From NCBI RefSeq assembly GCF_000367345.1, contig NZ_BARE01000037.1, positions 1-50,000 of the forward strand: a stretch of 50,000 nt of DNA. The letters run 5' to 3'. This stretch comes from Sphingobium xenophagum NBRC 107872. Its GTDB lineage: Bacteria > Pseudomonadota > Alphaproteobacteria > Sphingomonadales > Sphingomonadaceae. Of this stretch, positions 9,037-18,122 are shown in pieces (within the stretch, counting starts at the first letter, position 1; each line of letters opens with the position of its first letter). The position numbers and the translations under genes are program-made. The notes below the pieces were generated by a model, which made no database searches, was not told where the DNA came from, and saw only the letters and a list, made by a program, of their open reading frames with translations.

Positions 9037-10638
9037 TTAGAAACTGTAACGCAGGCCGACCTGCCCCATCGCGCTGATCACCGTGTCGAGATCATCCGCC
9101 TTCACGCCATCCACACCGACCGATGCCGACGCCGAAAGACGACGGGTCAAACCCTTGTAATAGCTGGTGAACCCGCCATAGTTGAGAACGTCTGGGCGCG
9201 CGTCGCTGGCGTCGAAATAATTGACGTAAACAACGGTATCGATGCTGTCGCGATCGCCCAACATATAGGTCATCGACGCATTGCCGTACCAGTTCTGGTC
9301 CTTCGACCCGCGCACCAGGACAGTCTGTCCCTGCGGCGTGACGAACTTGCGCTGCGAATAACCGGCACCCACGCCCCAGCCCCACTGGCCGCGACGCAGC
9401 GAATATTGCGCCGAAACGCCGCGATAGCGGAAATTGGCGTCGGTGATGCCCGACAGCGCATCATTGAAACATTGCCCGCCGCCGGTGGTGGAGAAGGCGC
9501 AACCGGTAATGTCGCCGGTGAAGGGATTGCGCGCCACGTCGAAGCTGCTGCCCGACAGCGCGGCGGCATTGGCGGTGATCAGACGACCGAAGCTGTCGAT
9601 GCCGTCGAACAGGATCACGGCAAAGCTGCTGTTCGCGCCCTGCCAGGTAAAGCTGCCCTGATAGGTCATGCCGCCATAGCGCTGACCGACCTGCGCCTGA
9701 AGCGACGTGCGACGGCTGGGCCGCCACAACACGCCCGCGTCCCAGATAATATCGTCAAATTCATAGACCAGCGCGCGCGGCGAGCTTTTGTCAGTGACAT
9801 AGCGGCCGTTGCGGATGACGGGCACGCCCGCTGAGTCCAGCAGCGGCGAACGCTGGCTGATTTCGATCTGCTCATAGCCAAGACCACCGATCAGCGCGAC
9901 GGTGCGCGATACCGGCAGCGTGGCGTCGACGCGGCCCCATTTGTCCTCGAACCGCTGATCGAGCTGGCTGGCATCTTCACGGTCATAACCTGCGCTGGCG
10001 GTCAGGCCGACGGGCAGCAAGGTGCCGGGGCCAAAGCCCACCGATCCCATCAGATTATGCGTCCAGCTGTCCGCGAAAGATCCGCTGACAGGAGCGTTGG
10101 AAAGGTTGGAGTCCAGATCGTCCTCGACCCGCGCATAGCCGAGCCGATAGGAAGCGTTGACGGTGATGTCGCCGATCTGCGTCGTGTAGGCCGGGCCGAT
10201 ATAACCGGCATAGACCTGACTGGTGTAGCTGTCGTTGAGCGTCGATGCGCCCGACAGTCCATCCGTCCGCACCCGCGATGCCAGCCCACCGGTGTGGATG
10301 GACAGGCCGCGCGCGACATTGACGGTCGCGTTGGCGATGCCGCTCAGCACATCCTGGTCACCGATCTGGTTGCTCCAGCTGAAGCTGTGATTATATTGCA
10401 GATCGACGGCGGCTTCGACCCGGCGGGTCTGGACCTGCGCCGTCACGCCTGCGGTGACATTGGTGTAGGTCAGCACGTCGCCATCGCCCTTGAGCGGCGC
10501 CATCACCACCTGATCAACGCCCAGATAGGGCGTGACATTAACGCGCCGGTCCGCGCTGGTCGTCTGGGCGAGCGCAGGGGCACTCCCCGCGGCCAGCACG
10601 GCGAGCGATGCGCCGCTGATCCACTGACGGACAGTCAT
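9037..10638 (-). CDS. TIGR03016-type XrtA/PEP-CTERM system outer-membrane protein
   Basis: Predicted outer-membrane beta-barrel for exopolysaccharide export, 533 residues. The N-terminal signal peptide ends at about SAPALAQ/TT. The rest alternates short polar turns with amphipathic strands and ends in VGLRYSF, a terminal aromatic residue typical of barrel insertion. One loop carries a Cys pair (TGCAFSTTGGGQCF). The start overlaps the autokinase stop by 4 bp. The position between the tyrosine autokinase and the ATPase is the canonical one in XrtA loci. The protein probably forms or assists an export channel; direct function is inferred. Confidence 0.9.
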   Translation of the reverse strand: MTVRQWISGASLAVLAAGSAPALAQTTSADRRVNVTPYLGVDQVVMAPLKGDGDVLTYTNVTAGVTAQVQTRRVEAAVDLQYNHSFSWSNQIGDQDVLSGIANATVNVARGLSIHTGGLASRVRTDGLSGASTLNDSYTSQVYAGYIGPAYTTQIGDITVNASYRLGYARVEDDLDSNLSNAPVSGSFADSWTHNLMGSVGFGPGTLLPVGLTASAGYDREDASQLDQRFEDKWGRVDATLPVSRTVALIGGLGYEQIEISQRSPLLDSAGVPVIRNGRYVTDKSSPRALVYEFDDIIWDAGVLWRPSRRTSLQAQVGQRYGGMTYQGSFTWQGANSSFAVILFDGIDSFGRLITANAAALSGSSFDVARNPFTGDITGCAFSTTGGGQCFNDALSGITDANFRYRGVSAQYSLRRGQWGWGVGAGYSQRKFVTPQGQTVLVRGSKDQNWYGNASMTYMLGDRDSIDTVVYVNYFDASDARPDVLNYGGFTSYYKGLTRRLSASASVGVDGVKADDLDTVISAMGQVGLRYSF

Positions 10639-11549
10639 GACGAACTCTTCCCCTTGGCATAATAGCTGCCGAACCGGCGACCGCCGCCGTTGAAGCGGAC
10701 CGCGTTGAGCAGAAGCTGAACCTGTGCGCCGCCCTTGAGCATCCCGGCAGCATCGCGCAGCGCGCTTTCCGATGTGCTGTCGGCGCGCACGACCAGCAGC
10801 GCGATCGCGACATGGCTGGCCAGCACGGCGGCGGGCGATGCCGCCAGCAACGGCGGCGAATCAAAAATGATGATGCGTTCGGGCCGTCCTTCGGTCAGCC
10901 GTGACAGCAATTGTTCGGTGCGCGCGGACGCAAGATATTCCGTGTCGGCATTGCTGCGCTGCCCGGCAGGCAGCACTGACAGCGACGGCAGGTCCGTGCG
11001 GATGATGATATCCTCTATCGCGATCATCGGATCGGCGAGCGCGTCCATCAGGCCGGGGCCGCTTTCCAGACCCAGCGTTTCGGGGATGCCGGGCTTGCCG
11101 AAATCCGCATCCACCAGCAGGATTTCGCGATCCTTCTCCGCCGCCAGGCTAAGCGCCAGATTGATGGCGCAGAATGTCTTGCCATCGCCGCTATGGGCCG
11201 AACAGATGAGGATGCGATTGCCGCGCTCCTGCCCCTGCAACTGGGCGAGCAGGTCGCGCTTGAGCAGGCGGAACTCCTCGCTCATCGCGGTGACTACGCC
11301 GTCGGGGCGCAGGAAACCGGCCTCCTCCAGCTTGATGCGATCGATCGGCTGGACCGGGCCGGTCCAGGGCAGGGCGCGAAAGGCCGACGGTGAAGGCGAC
11401 ACAGGGTCGGCCATGACCGGCGCTGGTGGCAGGTCCGCCGGAACGTCGACGGCCGGGGCGGCACGACCGCGCAGGGCAGCCGAGAAATCGTAAATCTCCG
11501 TCGCCCGCTCGATCAGCGATCCGCCCTTGATGGAGCTATGCTGGTTCAT
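10635..11549 (-). CDS. XrtA-associated tyrosine autokinase (BY-kinase)
   Basis: Cytoplasmic bacterial tyrosine kinase domain that works with the adjacent chain-length protein to control polysaccharide polymerisation. Walker A is in SAHSGDGKT, Walker A' in LLVDADFGKPG and Walker B in IIIFDSPPLL. The C-terminus carries a short YY pair (GSYYAKGKSSS) rather than a long tyrosine cluster. The start at 11549 (MNQHSSIKGG) has a strong AAGGAG upstream. The in-frame Met at 11648 would overlap the chain-length gene by 85 bases and add non-homologous residues. Product 304 residues. It follows the membrane chain-length gene by 14 bp, as expected for a split Wzc-type pair. Confidence 0.92.
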   Translation of the reverse strand: MNQHSSIKGGSLIERATEIYDFSAALRGRAAPAVDVPADLPPAPVMADPVSPSPSAFRALPWTGPVQPIDRIKLEEAGFLRPDGVVTAMSEEFRLLKRDLLAQLQGQERGNRILICSAHSGDGKTFCAINLALSLAAEKDREILLVDADFGKPGIPETLGLESGPGLMDALADPMIAIEDIIIRTDLPSLSVLPAGQRSNADTEYLASARTEQLLSRLTEGRPERIIIFDSPPLLAASPAAVLASHVAIALLVVRADSTSESALRDAAGMLKGGAQVQLLLNAVRFNGGGRRFGSYYAKGKSSS

Positions 11550-11563
11550 GGTTCCTGGCTCCT

Positions 11564-13084
11564 TCACGCCATACCGCGCTGGACGAATTCGACGACGATC
11601 AGCAGCAGGCAGACAGCGGCCAGACCACCGCTGGCGCCTGCGAACCATTTCATCCGCTGCTTGTCGATGGCGACCTGCGCGGCGCTGATCGTCTGGCTGA
11701 TGGAGCCTGCGACCGGCAGGCCGATCGCCCGCTCCAGCCGCGCGGCGGTGGGGAATGTGCCCTTGAGCTGCCCCATGGCGAAAGCCACGCCGACGCCCGC
11801 ACCGATCCCCAGGACCAGCACAGCCAGCAACAGCAGCGGCCGGTTGGGCGCAGCAGGCGCGGTCGGCATGCTGGGCGGGTTGATGACGCGGAACTGGACG
11901 GAGCCGGTCTCGGTCTTGACCTCGCCACGCAGACGGATCTCCTCCCGATCGGCCAGCAGCTTGTCATATTGGGTTTTCAGAACCTCATAGTCGCGGTCCA
12001 GCTTTTCCTGCTCCGACGCGATGCCCGGTTCATCGACCTGCTTGGCCATCATCGTGTTGAGATCGGCCTGTAGCTGCGCCTTGCGGGTCGAAAGCGCCTG
12101 CACCGTGGCGGCGCGTTCGGCCTGCATCGACTTGATCGACAGATAGGCAGGATTGGGGGTGCCGCCGCCGCCCGAACCGGCGCCGCCGCCGGACTTGCGC
12201 AGGGCGTCCACTTCACGCTGGGCAGCGATCACGTCAGGGTGTTGCGCGGTCCAGCCGCGCGCGCGCATTGCGGCCAGATTGGCCTGCGCCTGACCCAGCG
12301 CCGAAGGGCCGCCCGAAGGGCCGACGCCCGGCAGGCTTTGCGGCGTACCCGCCAGCTGACCGTTCATGGCACTGAGCGCGCTTTGCGCCTGAACCAGTTG
12401 CGAATCGATCGTGTTGATTTCCTGCCGCGCGGCATCCATCCGCTGGCTGATCGAGCCAGCACCGGGCAAGAGGCCGACATAGCGTTGCGCAAATTCAACG
12501 CGGCGCTGGTCGGCGGCTTCCAGCTGCTTGCCCCGCGCCGCGATCTGCTGATCCAAGAAGGCAAGGCTCTGCTTGGTTTCATTGCGGTCGCCGGAGAGAT
12601 TTTCCTCCTGGAAAATATCGATCAGCTTCTGCACGATCTGCTGCGAAATCCGCGCATTCGCGCCGTCCGACAGGCTGCTGTCCGCGGAAATCGCGCTGAT
12701 GTCGATCATGCTGGGGTCAGCCTGCGCCATCACCGTGATATTCTCGCGCAGCTTCGTGATCTTGGCAGCGATGTCGCGGGGGCCGGACACGCTCTGCGAC
12801 AGGTCAGTGTTGCGCACGACCTTTTCCAGATTTTCCGCGCTGGCCAGCGTATTGCGGACCCGGTCGAGATCCTGCTGCGACTGGACCTGGGTGATGCCCA
12901 CCTTGTCCTCCAGCAGCGACTGGGTGTTTACATAGACCCGCGCCTTCGACTGGTAGCTGTTGGGGATCAGGGCGACGCCTAGCCAGCCCAGCATACATAC
13001 GCCCCAGGCCACGCCGAGCGCGATCCAGCGTCGGCTCCAGACTCCGTGGAGCAGCAGAAGCAATTCTTCGTAGAGACCGGCCAT
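11564..13084 (-). CDS. XrtA system polysaccharide chain-length determinant (Wzz/GumC-like)
   Basis: Inner-membrane polysaccharide co-polymerase, 506 residues. A first membrane segment lies at about 20-40 (WIALGVAWGVCMLGWLGVAL). A large periplasmic region with long helices follows (residues 45 to about 420), including QQIAARGKQLEAADQRRVEF and a Gly-rich loop GGGAGSGGGG. A second membrane segment is LLLLAVLVLGIGAGVGVAFA, and an extra C-terminal hydrophobic helix ends the protein. Family role: setting polymer length and linking the export lipoprotein to the kinase. The start is 2 bp after the stop of the export gene. The kinase domain is encoded separately downstream. Confidence 0.93.
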   Translation of the reverse strand: MAGLYEELLLLLHGVWSRRWIALGVAWGVCMLGWLGVALIPNSYQSKARVYVNTQSLLEDKVGITQVQSQQDLDRVRNTLASAENLEKVVRNTDLSQSVSGPRDIAAKITKLRENITVMAQADPSMIDISAISADSSLSDGANARISQQIVQKLIDIFQEENLSGDRNETKQSLAFLDQQIAARGKQLEAADQRRVEFAQRYVGLLPGAGSISQRMDAARQEINTIDSQLVQAQSALSAMNGQLAGTPQSLPGVGPSGGPSALGQAQANLAAMRARGWTAQHPDVIAAQREVDALRKSGGGAGSGGGGTPNPAYLSIKSMQAERAATVQALSTRKAQLQADLNTMMAKQVDEPGIASEQEKLDRDYEVLKTQYDKLLADREEIRLRGEVKTETGSVQFRVINPPSMPTAPAAPNRPLLLLAVLVLGIGAGVGVAFAMGQLKGTFPTAARLERAIGLPVAGSISQTISAAQVAIDKQRMKWFAGASGGLAAVCLLLIVVEFVQRGMA

Positions 13085-13086
13085 GA

Positions 13087-13734
13087 TCAGAACATGCTTT
13101 CAGGGATGATGATGACGTCGCCGGGCGCGAGCATGACGTTCGCCTTCGTGTCGCCCTTTTTCAGCAGGTCGTTGATGCGGACCTGATATTCCTGCTGCTT
13201 GCCGGTATTCTTGTTGAAGCGGACCAGCCGCGCGCGGTTGCCCGCTGCAAATTCCGACAGGCCGCCGACCGAGATCATCGCATCGAGCAGCGTCATATTG
13301 GCGCGATAGGGGATGGAGGCGGGCTTTTCCGTCGCGCCCACGATCCGCACCTGCTGGCTGAACGTTCCGCTGAAATTGTTGACGATCACGGAAACCAGAG
13401 GGTTTTCGATATATTGGGTCAGCGCCAGCTTGATGTCGTCGGCCAGCATTTTGGGCGTCTTGCCCACCGCCGGCATGTCGGTGATCAGCGGCGTGGTGAT
13501 GCGGCCATCCGGGCGCACCTGAACCTTTGCCCCCAGTTCGGGGTTGCGCCACACGAAGATGGTGAGATCATCGAGCGGGCCGATGACATATTCCTCGCCC
13601 GGCCCTTCGCGGGTCGACACGAAAGAGGCTGGCGGCAATTGCGGTCCGCTGGCACCACCCGCAGCGCAGCCCGACAGGACAAGCGCGGGCAGCGATGCAC
13701 CGATCAGGAGCCTGGAAACCGACACGAAACGCAT
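13087..13734 (-). CDS. XrtA system polysaccharide export lipoprotein (Wza-like)
   Basis: First gene of the export operon. The start at 13734 (MRFVSVSRLL) is preceded by GAGGTGA; a Met eight codons upstream lacks such a signal. Residues 1-22 are a lipoprotein signal ending in the lipobox LSGC (Cys23). The Poly_export domain follows with EEYVIGPLDDLTIFVWRNP, RPDGRITTPLI and a SLBB-like repeat (VRIVGATEKPASIPYR, MTLLDAMISVGGL), ending in VMLAPGDVIIIPESMF. Product 215 residues. Expected to form the outer-membrane/periplasmic export ring. Upstream, 13735-13867 is a 133-bp AT-richer gap that must contain the operon promoter, although I cannot define -35/-10 boxes confidently. Confidence 0.93.
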   Translation of the reverse strand: MRFVSVSRLLIGASLPALVLSGCAAGGASGPQLPPASFVSTREGPGEEYVIGPLDDLTIFVWRNPELGAKVQVRPDGRITTPLITDMPAVGKTPKMLADDIKLALTQYIENPLVSVIVNNFSGTFSQQVRIVGATEKPASIPYRANMTLLDAMISVGGLSEFAAGNRARLVRFNKNTGKQQEYQVRINDLLKKGDTKANVMLAPGDVIIIPESMF

Positions 13735-13867
13735 AATCTCACCTCTTTGTGCGGCCATGCGCGACCAGCCGCCAAAGAGGGCAAGGCGGGCCGGTCAGCA
13801 CAGGGCTTCCGAGCTCTTCTTGCCGGGAAAGGGTAAAGATACCGTTAGGAGTTAAGTCACCAACAAC

Positions 13868-15100
13868 TCAGCCAAGTAAAACTTCGCGAGGACTTGGGTG
13901 ACCAAGAAATGCTGCCGGACTGGCCGATGCGCCATAGGCCCCGGCAAGGAAAATGGCGATCAGGTCGCCTTCCTGCACTGGTGGCAGCGCAATCCTGTCG
14001 CCCAGCCGGTCAATGGGCGTGCAGAGGCAGCCAACGACCGTCACGGGATCGGCGGCTGGCGGCGCGCCGAAATGGTTGGCGAGCGCGATCGGATAGTTGC
14101 GGCGAACCACCGTGCCGAAATTGCCGCTGGCCGCAAGTTGATGATGCAGCCCGCCATCGACGATAACGAAGGTTTCGCCCTGGCTGATCTTCACATCGAT
14201 CACGCGGGTCAGATAGACACCCGCCTCCCCGACCAGCCAGCGGCCCAGTTCGATCGCAAAGGCGCTGCCCTTGAGAATATCCGGCAGCGATTCGAACGCT
14301 GTGTCGAGCGCAACGCCAATCGGGCGGATGTCGAGCGGCACGTCGCCGGGGAAATAGGCAAGGCCAAAGCCGCCGCCCAGATTGACCAGCGGCGGCGTGA
14401 CGCCCACCGCTTCGGACAGGCGGGCGGCCAGCGCGATCGTCGCCGCCTGCGTCTCGATGATCGCCATAGCATCGAGATTCTGGCTACCGGCAAAGATGTG
14501 CCAGCCGCGCCAGTCCGCACCGCCATCGATCATCGCGCGGGCGAGCGCGGCGGCGCGATCGGCATCGACGCCAAAGGGTTTGGCCCCGCCACCCATCCGC
14601 ATCCCTGATCCTTTGAGATCAAAGTCCGGGTTCACCCGCACGGCGACGCGCGGGGTCTTGCCTATCCGCTGGCCGATGGCGAGCGCGCGCCGCCCCTCCC
14701 CTTCGGATTCAAGGTTCAGCGTGACCCCGGCAAAGATCGCCGCTTCCAGTTCGTCATTGCGCTTGCCCGGCCCGGCAAAGCTGATCCGTGCCGGGTCCAT
14801 GCCCGCCGCCAGAGCCATCTCCAGTTCACCGCCCGACGCAATGTCGAAGCCGTCCACCTGCTCCGCCATCGCCGTCAGCAGCGGCGCATAGGGGTTTGCC
14901 TTGATCGCATAATGGAGGTGAAGCGCCTGTGGCATGGCTTCGCGGAAACGGCGGATCTGCGCCCGGACAATGTCCATGTCATAGGCAAAGAGCGGCGTAT
15001 CGCCCACTTCGTCGACCAGACTCGCCGCGCCATAGCCGCCGATCAGCAGCATCCCCTCTTCGCCCGCAAACCAAGCCGGGATCGGTCCCATCGGTTTCAA
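13868..15100 (-). CDS. PLP-dependent decarboxylase, exosortase A system-associated
   Basis: Fold-type III (alanine racemase-like) amino-acid decarboxylase related to LysA. The PLP lysine is in HYAIKANPY (about K67). Other marks are GFDIASGGEL, the glycine loop NLGGGFG and the catalytic CTPIDRLGD near the C-terminus. Product 410 residues. The first codon is TTG, overlapping the ligase TGA stop. GGGAG eight bases upstream supports it over the ATG three codons later. It is translationally coupled to the acyl-CoA ligase gene, a pairing typical of XrtA loci. The pair probably makes an amine- or acyl-bearing building block for the polysaccharide; the true substrate is unknown. Confidence 0.9.
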   Translation of the reverse strand: MKPMGPIPAWFAGEEGMLLIGGYGAASLVDEVGDTPLFAYDMDIVRAQIRRFREAMPQALHLHYAIKANPYAPLLTAMAEQVDGFDIASGGELEMALAAGMDPARISFAGPGKRNDELEAAIFAGVTLNLESEGEGRRALAIGQRIGKTPRVAVRVNPDFDLKGSGMRMGGGAKPFGVDADRAAALARAMIDGGADWRGWHIFAGSQNLDAMAIIETQAATIALAARLSEAVGVTPPLVNLGGGFGLAYFPGDVPLDIRPIGVALDTAFESLPDILKGSAFAIELGRWLVGEAGVYLTRVIDVKISQGETFVIVDGGLHHQLAASGNFGTVVRRNYPIALANHFGAPPAADPVTVVGCLCTPIDRLGDRIALPPVQEGDLIAIFLAGAYGASASPAAFLGHPSPREVLLG

Positions 15101-16617
15101 ATGCCATACTCCCGCGCCAGCGCGACTCGATCAATCTTGCCGTTGGGATTGCGGGGAAATGCCGTCAGCACAAGGATTTCGCGCGGTTGCATGAAATTGG
15201 GCAGTTCCGCCTTGATGTGCGTGGAGACCGCCGGGGCAACGTCCGGGTCGGCGGAGCGGATCAGCAATTTGACCGCCTGCCCCAGCCGTTCATCCTTCAC
15301 CCCCAGCGCCACCGCTTCGGCGACGCCCGGCACGGCCACCGCTGCCTCCTCTATCTCGGTCGGGCTGATCCGGTTGCCCGCCGACTTGATCATCGCATCG
15401 TCGCGCCCGACGAAATAGAGCAGGCCATCGGCATCGCGCCGCACCGTGTCGCCGGACCAGACCGCCATGCCGCCATAGCGGGACGCGGATGGCGCAGGCT
15501 TGAAGCGCTCGGCGGTACGGGCTGCGTCGCGCCAATAACCCTGGGCGACGAGGGGGCCGCAATGGACCAGTTCGCCCGGTTCGTCATCGTCAGTGATGCT
15601 GCCATCGGGGCGGACCACCAATATCTCGGCAAAGGGGATCGCCGACCCCATCGAGTCGGGGTGGCTCTGAACCAGGGCGGGCGGCAGATAGGTGGAGCGG
15701 AAAGCTTCGGTCAGGCCGTACATGGGATAAAGATCGGCCTTGGGAAACAGCGCGCGCAGCCGGGACACCAAAGGTCGGGTCAGCGCGCCGCCACTGTTGG
15801 TCAGCCGTTTGAGCTTGGCCGCTACCTCCGGCGGCCAATCCAGTTCGGTCAGCTGCACCCAGAGCGGCGGTACGCCAGCCAGCGTCGTGATGTCGCGCCG
15901 GTCGACCAGCTTCATGACGTCACGGGCCGTCAGATAGTCGAGCGGATAGACGCAGCCGCCGGCAAACCAGGTTGAGAGCAGTTGATTCTGGCCATAATCG
16001 AAGCTGAACGGCAGGACGCAGGCTGTGCGGTCCTGCGGCGTCAGACCCAGATAGTCGGCGACCGCGACCGCGCCCAGCCAGAGATTGGCGTGGCTGAGCA
16101 TCACCCCCTTGGGCCGCCCGGTCGATCCGCTTGTGTAGAGGATGGCGGCGAGATCGTCCGGGGCTGCGGTCGAGGGTGCAAGCGCGGTACCACCACTCAT
16201 GGCGCAGGCGGCGTCATCCTCCCGATGCAACTGGCACCCCTGCGGCACATCGCCCGGGGCCAGCGTCGCGAGTCGCGCCGTCGTGCCGATCAGCAGCGCC
16301 GCGCCGCTATCGGCCAGAATATGCGCCACCTGCGCATGTTTGAGCAGCGGATTGACCGGGACATGGACAAGACCCGCACGCGGCGCGGCGAGCGGCATCA
16401 GCGCCGCCACCGGCCCCTTGGCGATCCAGCTCGCCACCCGTGCGCCCGGCTCCAGTCCAAACCCCGCCAGCCAGCCTGCAAGCCGCCCCAGCGTTTCTTC
16501 CAGTTCGGCAAAATTATAGCTGCCCGACCGCCCGTCCAGCGCCGCCCGGTCCCGATCGCCGCGCAGCAGCAGGTGGTCGATCGGCAGGATCGTCATGGTC
16601 TGGTCTGTCTGGCGCAT
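15097..16617 (-). CDS. Acyl-CoA ligase (AMP-forming), exosortase A system-associated
   Basis: ANL-superfamily adenylating enzyme. The P-loop-like motif LYTSGSTGRPKGVM is present, with YPMYGLTEAFRSTYL (A5), GELVHCGP, the hinge region FVGRDDAMIKSAGNRISPTEIE and the C-terminal catalytic lysine in NPNGKIDR. It should activate a carboxylate as the acyl-AMP and pass it to CoA or to the carrier protein encoded at 17704. The start at 16617 is preferred because GGAG lies six bases upstream; an ATG at 16629 would add four residues. Product 506 residues. It is divergent from the transferase gene at 16680 with about 60 bp between them, so the two units may share a control region. Confidence 0.9.
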   Translation of the reverse strand: MRQTDQTMTILPIDHLLLRGDRDRAALDGRSGSYNFAELEETLGRLAGWLAGFGLEPGARVASWIAKGPVAALMPLAAPRAGLVHVPVNPLLKHAQVAHILADSGAALLIGTTARLATLAPGDVPQGCQLHREDDAACAMSGGTALAPSTAAPDDLAAILYTSGSTGRPKGVMLSHANLWLGAVAVADYLGLTPQDRTACVLPFSFDYGQNQLLSTWFAGGCVYPLDYLTARDVMKLVDRRDITTLAGVPPLWVQLTELDWPPEVAAKLKRLTNSGGALTRPLVSRLRALFPKADLYPMYGLTEAFRSTYLPPALVQSHPDSMGSAIPFAEILVVRPDGSITDDDEPGELVHCGPLVAQGYWRDAARTAERFKPAPSASRYGGMAVWSGDTVRRDADGLLYFVGRDDAMIKSAGNRISPTEIEEAAVAVPGVAEAVALGVKDERLGQAVKLLIRSADPDVAPAVSTHIKAELPNFMQPREILVLTAFPRNPNGKIDRVALAREYGI

Positions 16618-16679
16618 GCTTAACTCCATTTCCAGACTTTGCCCCTAAGCCTCACCTTCACGCATGCGGAGATAGTCGG

Positions 16680-17696
16680 TTGCCGACGACAAGGGAATAT
16701 CACAGCCTCGCGCAAGTGCGGGACGCGCTGCAAGGCCGTCTCGATCGCGACGCCGTGCCCGGCCTGTTTGGCCGGTTCGACTGGTTCGATCTGCTGCATC
16801 GTCATTGTCTGGCCGATGTTCCGGTTCGGGTGGTCATGTCAGAGGATAATGGCGCGCAAGCCTGGCTGTTCCTGCTGGAACATGAAAGCCGTCGTCTGTC
16901 TGCGCTGGCCAACTGGTATAGTTTCGACTGGTCGCCGCTGTTCACGGGCAAGCCCGATGCGGCGCAGCGGGCACACCTGCTCGACACGCTGAGCCGCCAC
17001 CTGTTGCGCAGCGCCAGCCAGATAGACCTCTATCCGGTCGAATCGAGCGTCGAACTGCTGGCCAGCCTGCGCCGGACCGGATGGTTTGCGCTGTCGCGGC
17101 CAATGGGCGGGCGGCATATTCTGGCGGTCGCCGGGCGGGATTTCGCGACCTATTGGGCCAGCCGCCCCGGTCGGCTGCGCACGCTGGTCAGGCGCCGGGC
17201 GCGGGCCAACCGCTATGACCTGTCGATCAGCGACCGGCTGACCGACGATCTGTGGCGCGATTATGTCGATGTGCACGGGCGCAGCTGGAAGGAGGCGGAA
17301 CCCGGTCTGAATTTCCTGCGCGCGCTGGTCGAGCAGGAAAGTGATGCCGGGACGTTGCGGCTGGGCTTTGCGCGGGAGGCCGAGGGGAACAGGGGCCGCG
17401 CAGTCGCCACCCAATTATGGACGGTGGAAAATGGCGTCGCGCTCATCCACAAACTGTCCCATGATCGCGCTCATGACGCGGGATCGCCCGGCACGCTGCT
17501 GAGCCATGCCATGTTTGCCCAAGCGATCGATGGCGATCGGGTCGCGACGATCGACTATGGCACGGGCGATAATCCCTACAAGAGCGACTGGATGGAGGAG
17601 CGAGTACCGCTCCACCGCATCGACGCCTTCAACCCGCGCCATGCGTCCAACTGGCTGCCTGCGGCCCGAACAGCCATTTCCGCGCTTGTCGGATAG
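16680..17696 (+). CDS. GNAT/FemAB-like (Acetyltransf_6, CelD/BcsL-type) acyltransferase
   Basis: 338-residue protein with the double-GNAT layout. The N-terminal half contains FGRFDWFDLLHRHC (about 25-38). The C-terminal Acetyltransf_6-like half carries LRTLVRRRARANRYDLSIS, a GRSWKE motif and the closing HKLSHDRAHDAGSPGTLL ... DYGTGDNPYKSDWM, the classic end of this family. I place the start at TTG 16680 because GGAGATAG precedes it by the right spacing and no ATG fits; GTG further in is an alternative. It is coupled to the ACP gene 7 bp downstream and divergent from the acyl-CoA ligase. Inferred role: moving an ACP-bound acyl group onto the polysaccharide or its precursor. Confidence 0.82.
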   Translation: MPTTREYHSLAQVRDALQGRLDRDAVPGLFGRFDWFDLLHRHCLADVPVRVVMSEDNGAQAWLFLLEHESRRLSALANWYSFDWSPLFTGKPDAAQRAHLLDTLSRHLLRSASQIDLYPVESSVELLASLRRTGWFALSRPMGGRHILAVAGRDFATYWASRPGRLRTLVRRRARANRYDLSISDRLTDDLWRDYVDVHGRSWKEAEPGLNFLRALVEQESDAGTLRLGFAREAEGNRGRAVATQLWTVENGVALIHKLSHDRAHDAGSPGTLLSHAMFAQAIDGDRVATIDYGTGDNPYKSDWMEERVPLHRIDAFNPRHASNWLPAARTAISALVG

Positions 17697-17703
17697 AGCG
17701 GGA

Positions 17704-18015
17704 ATGACTAGGACGACGCCCATCATGCGGGCGCAATCTCCTCAGCCGGTCGACCGGACCGATGACATCGAGCTTCTGACGCGGGCGCTGTTGCGCGACG
17801 TGCTGGGCCTTTCGCAGGATCAGGTCGACGGGTTCGCGGCTGACACGCCCTTGTTCGGCGCGCTGCCGGAGCTGGATTCGATGGCGGTTGCTGGCTTGCT
17901 GACCGAGATGGAAGATCGTTTCGACATATTGATCGAGGATGACGACATCGACGGCGACACGTTCGAGACGTTCGGGTCGCTGGTCGCCTTTGCGCGGAGC
18001 AAGGTGGCGCAGTAA
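17704..18015 (+). CDS. Acyl carrier protein
   Basis: Small acidic four-helix carrier protein of 103 residues. The phosphopantetheine attachment motif is ELDSM (Ser about 59). It is followed by AVAGLLTEMEDRFDILIEDDDIDGDTFETFGSLVAF, the usual helix II/III sequence of acyl carrier proteins. ATG 17704 gives an N-terminal extension; ATG 17725 would give 96 residues, closer to family size. It follows the GNAT/FemAB-like transferase by 7 bp. Together with the acyl-CoA ligase on the opposite strand, it forms a plausible acyl-activation and transfer set dedicated to the XrtA locus, separate from fatty-acid synthesis. Confidence 0.88.
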   Translation: MTRTTPIMRAQSPQPVDRTDDIELLTRALLRDVLGLSQDQVDGFAADTPLFGALPELDSMAVAGLLTEMEDRFDILIEDDDIDGDTFETFGSLVAFARSKVAQ

Positions 18016-18018
18016 TAT

Positions 18019-18115
18019 CCGTTCGCCCTGAGCGAAGTCGAAGGGTCCGCCTGAACGTAGTGATGGCACTTCGCTCCGCTCAGTGGAAGGCTTCGACTTG
18101 GCTCAGCCCGAACGG
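18019..18115. repeat. REP-like dispersed inverted repeat (copy A)
   Basis: Two arms of about 25 bp (18019-18044 and 18091-18115) are imperfect inverted copies with the core CTGAGC(G/C)AAGTCGAAG. A partial third half-copy lies at about 18068-18086. The element fills the gap between the convergent ACP and trxB genes and could fold as a bidirectional terminator. A related element lies at 21883-21983. Confidence 0.75.
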
Positions 18116-18122
18116 CAAGTAG

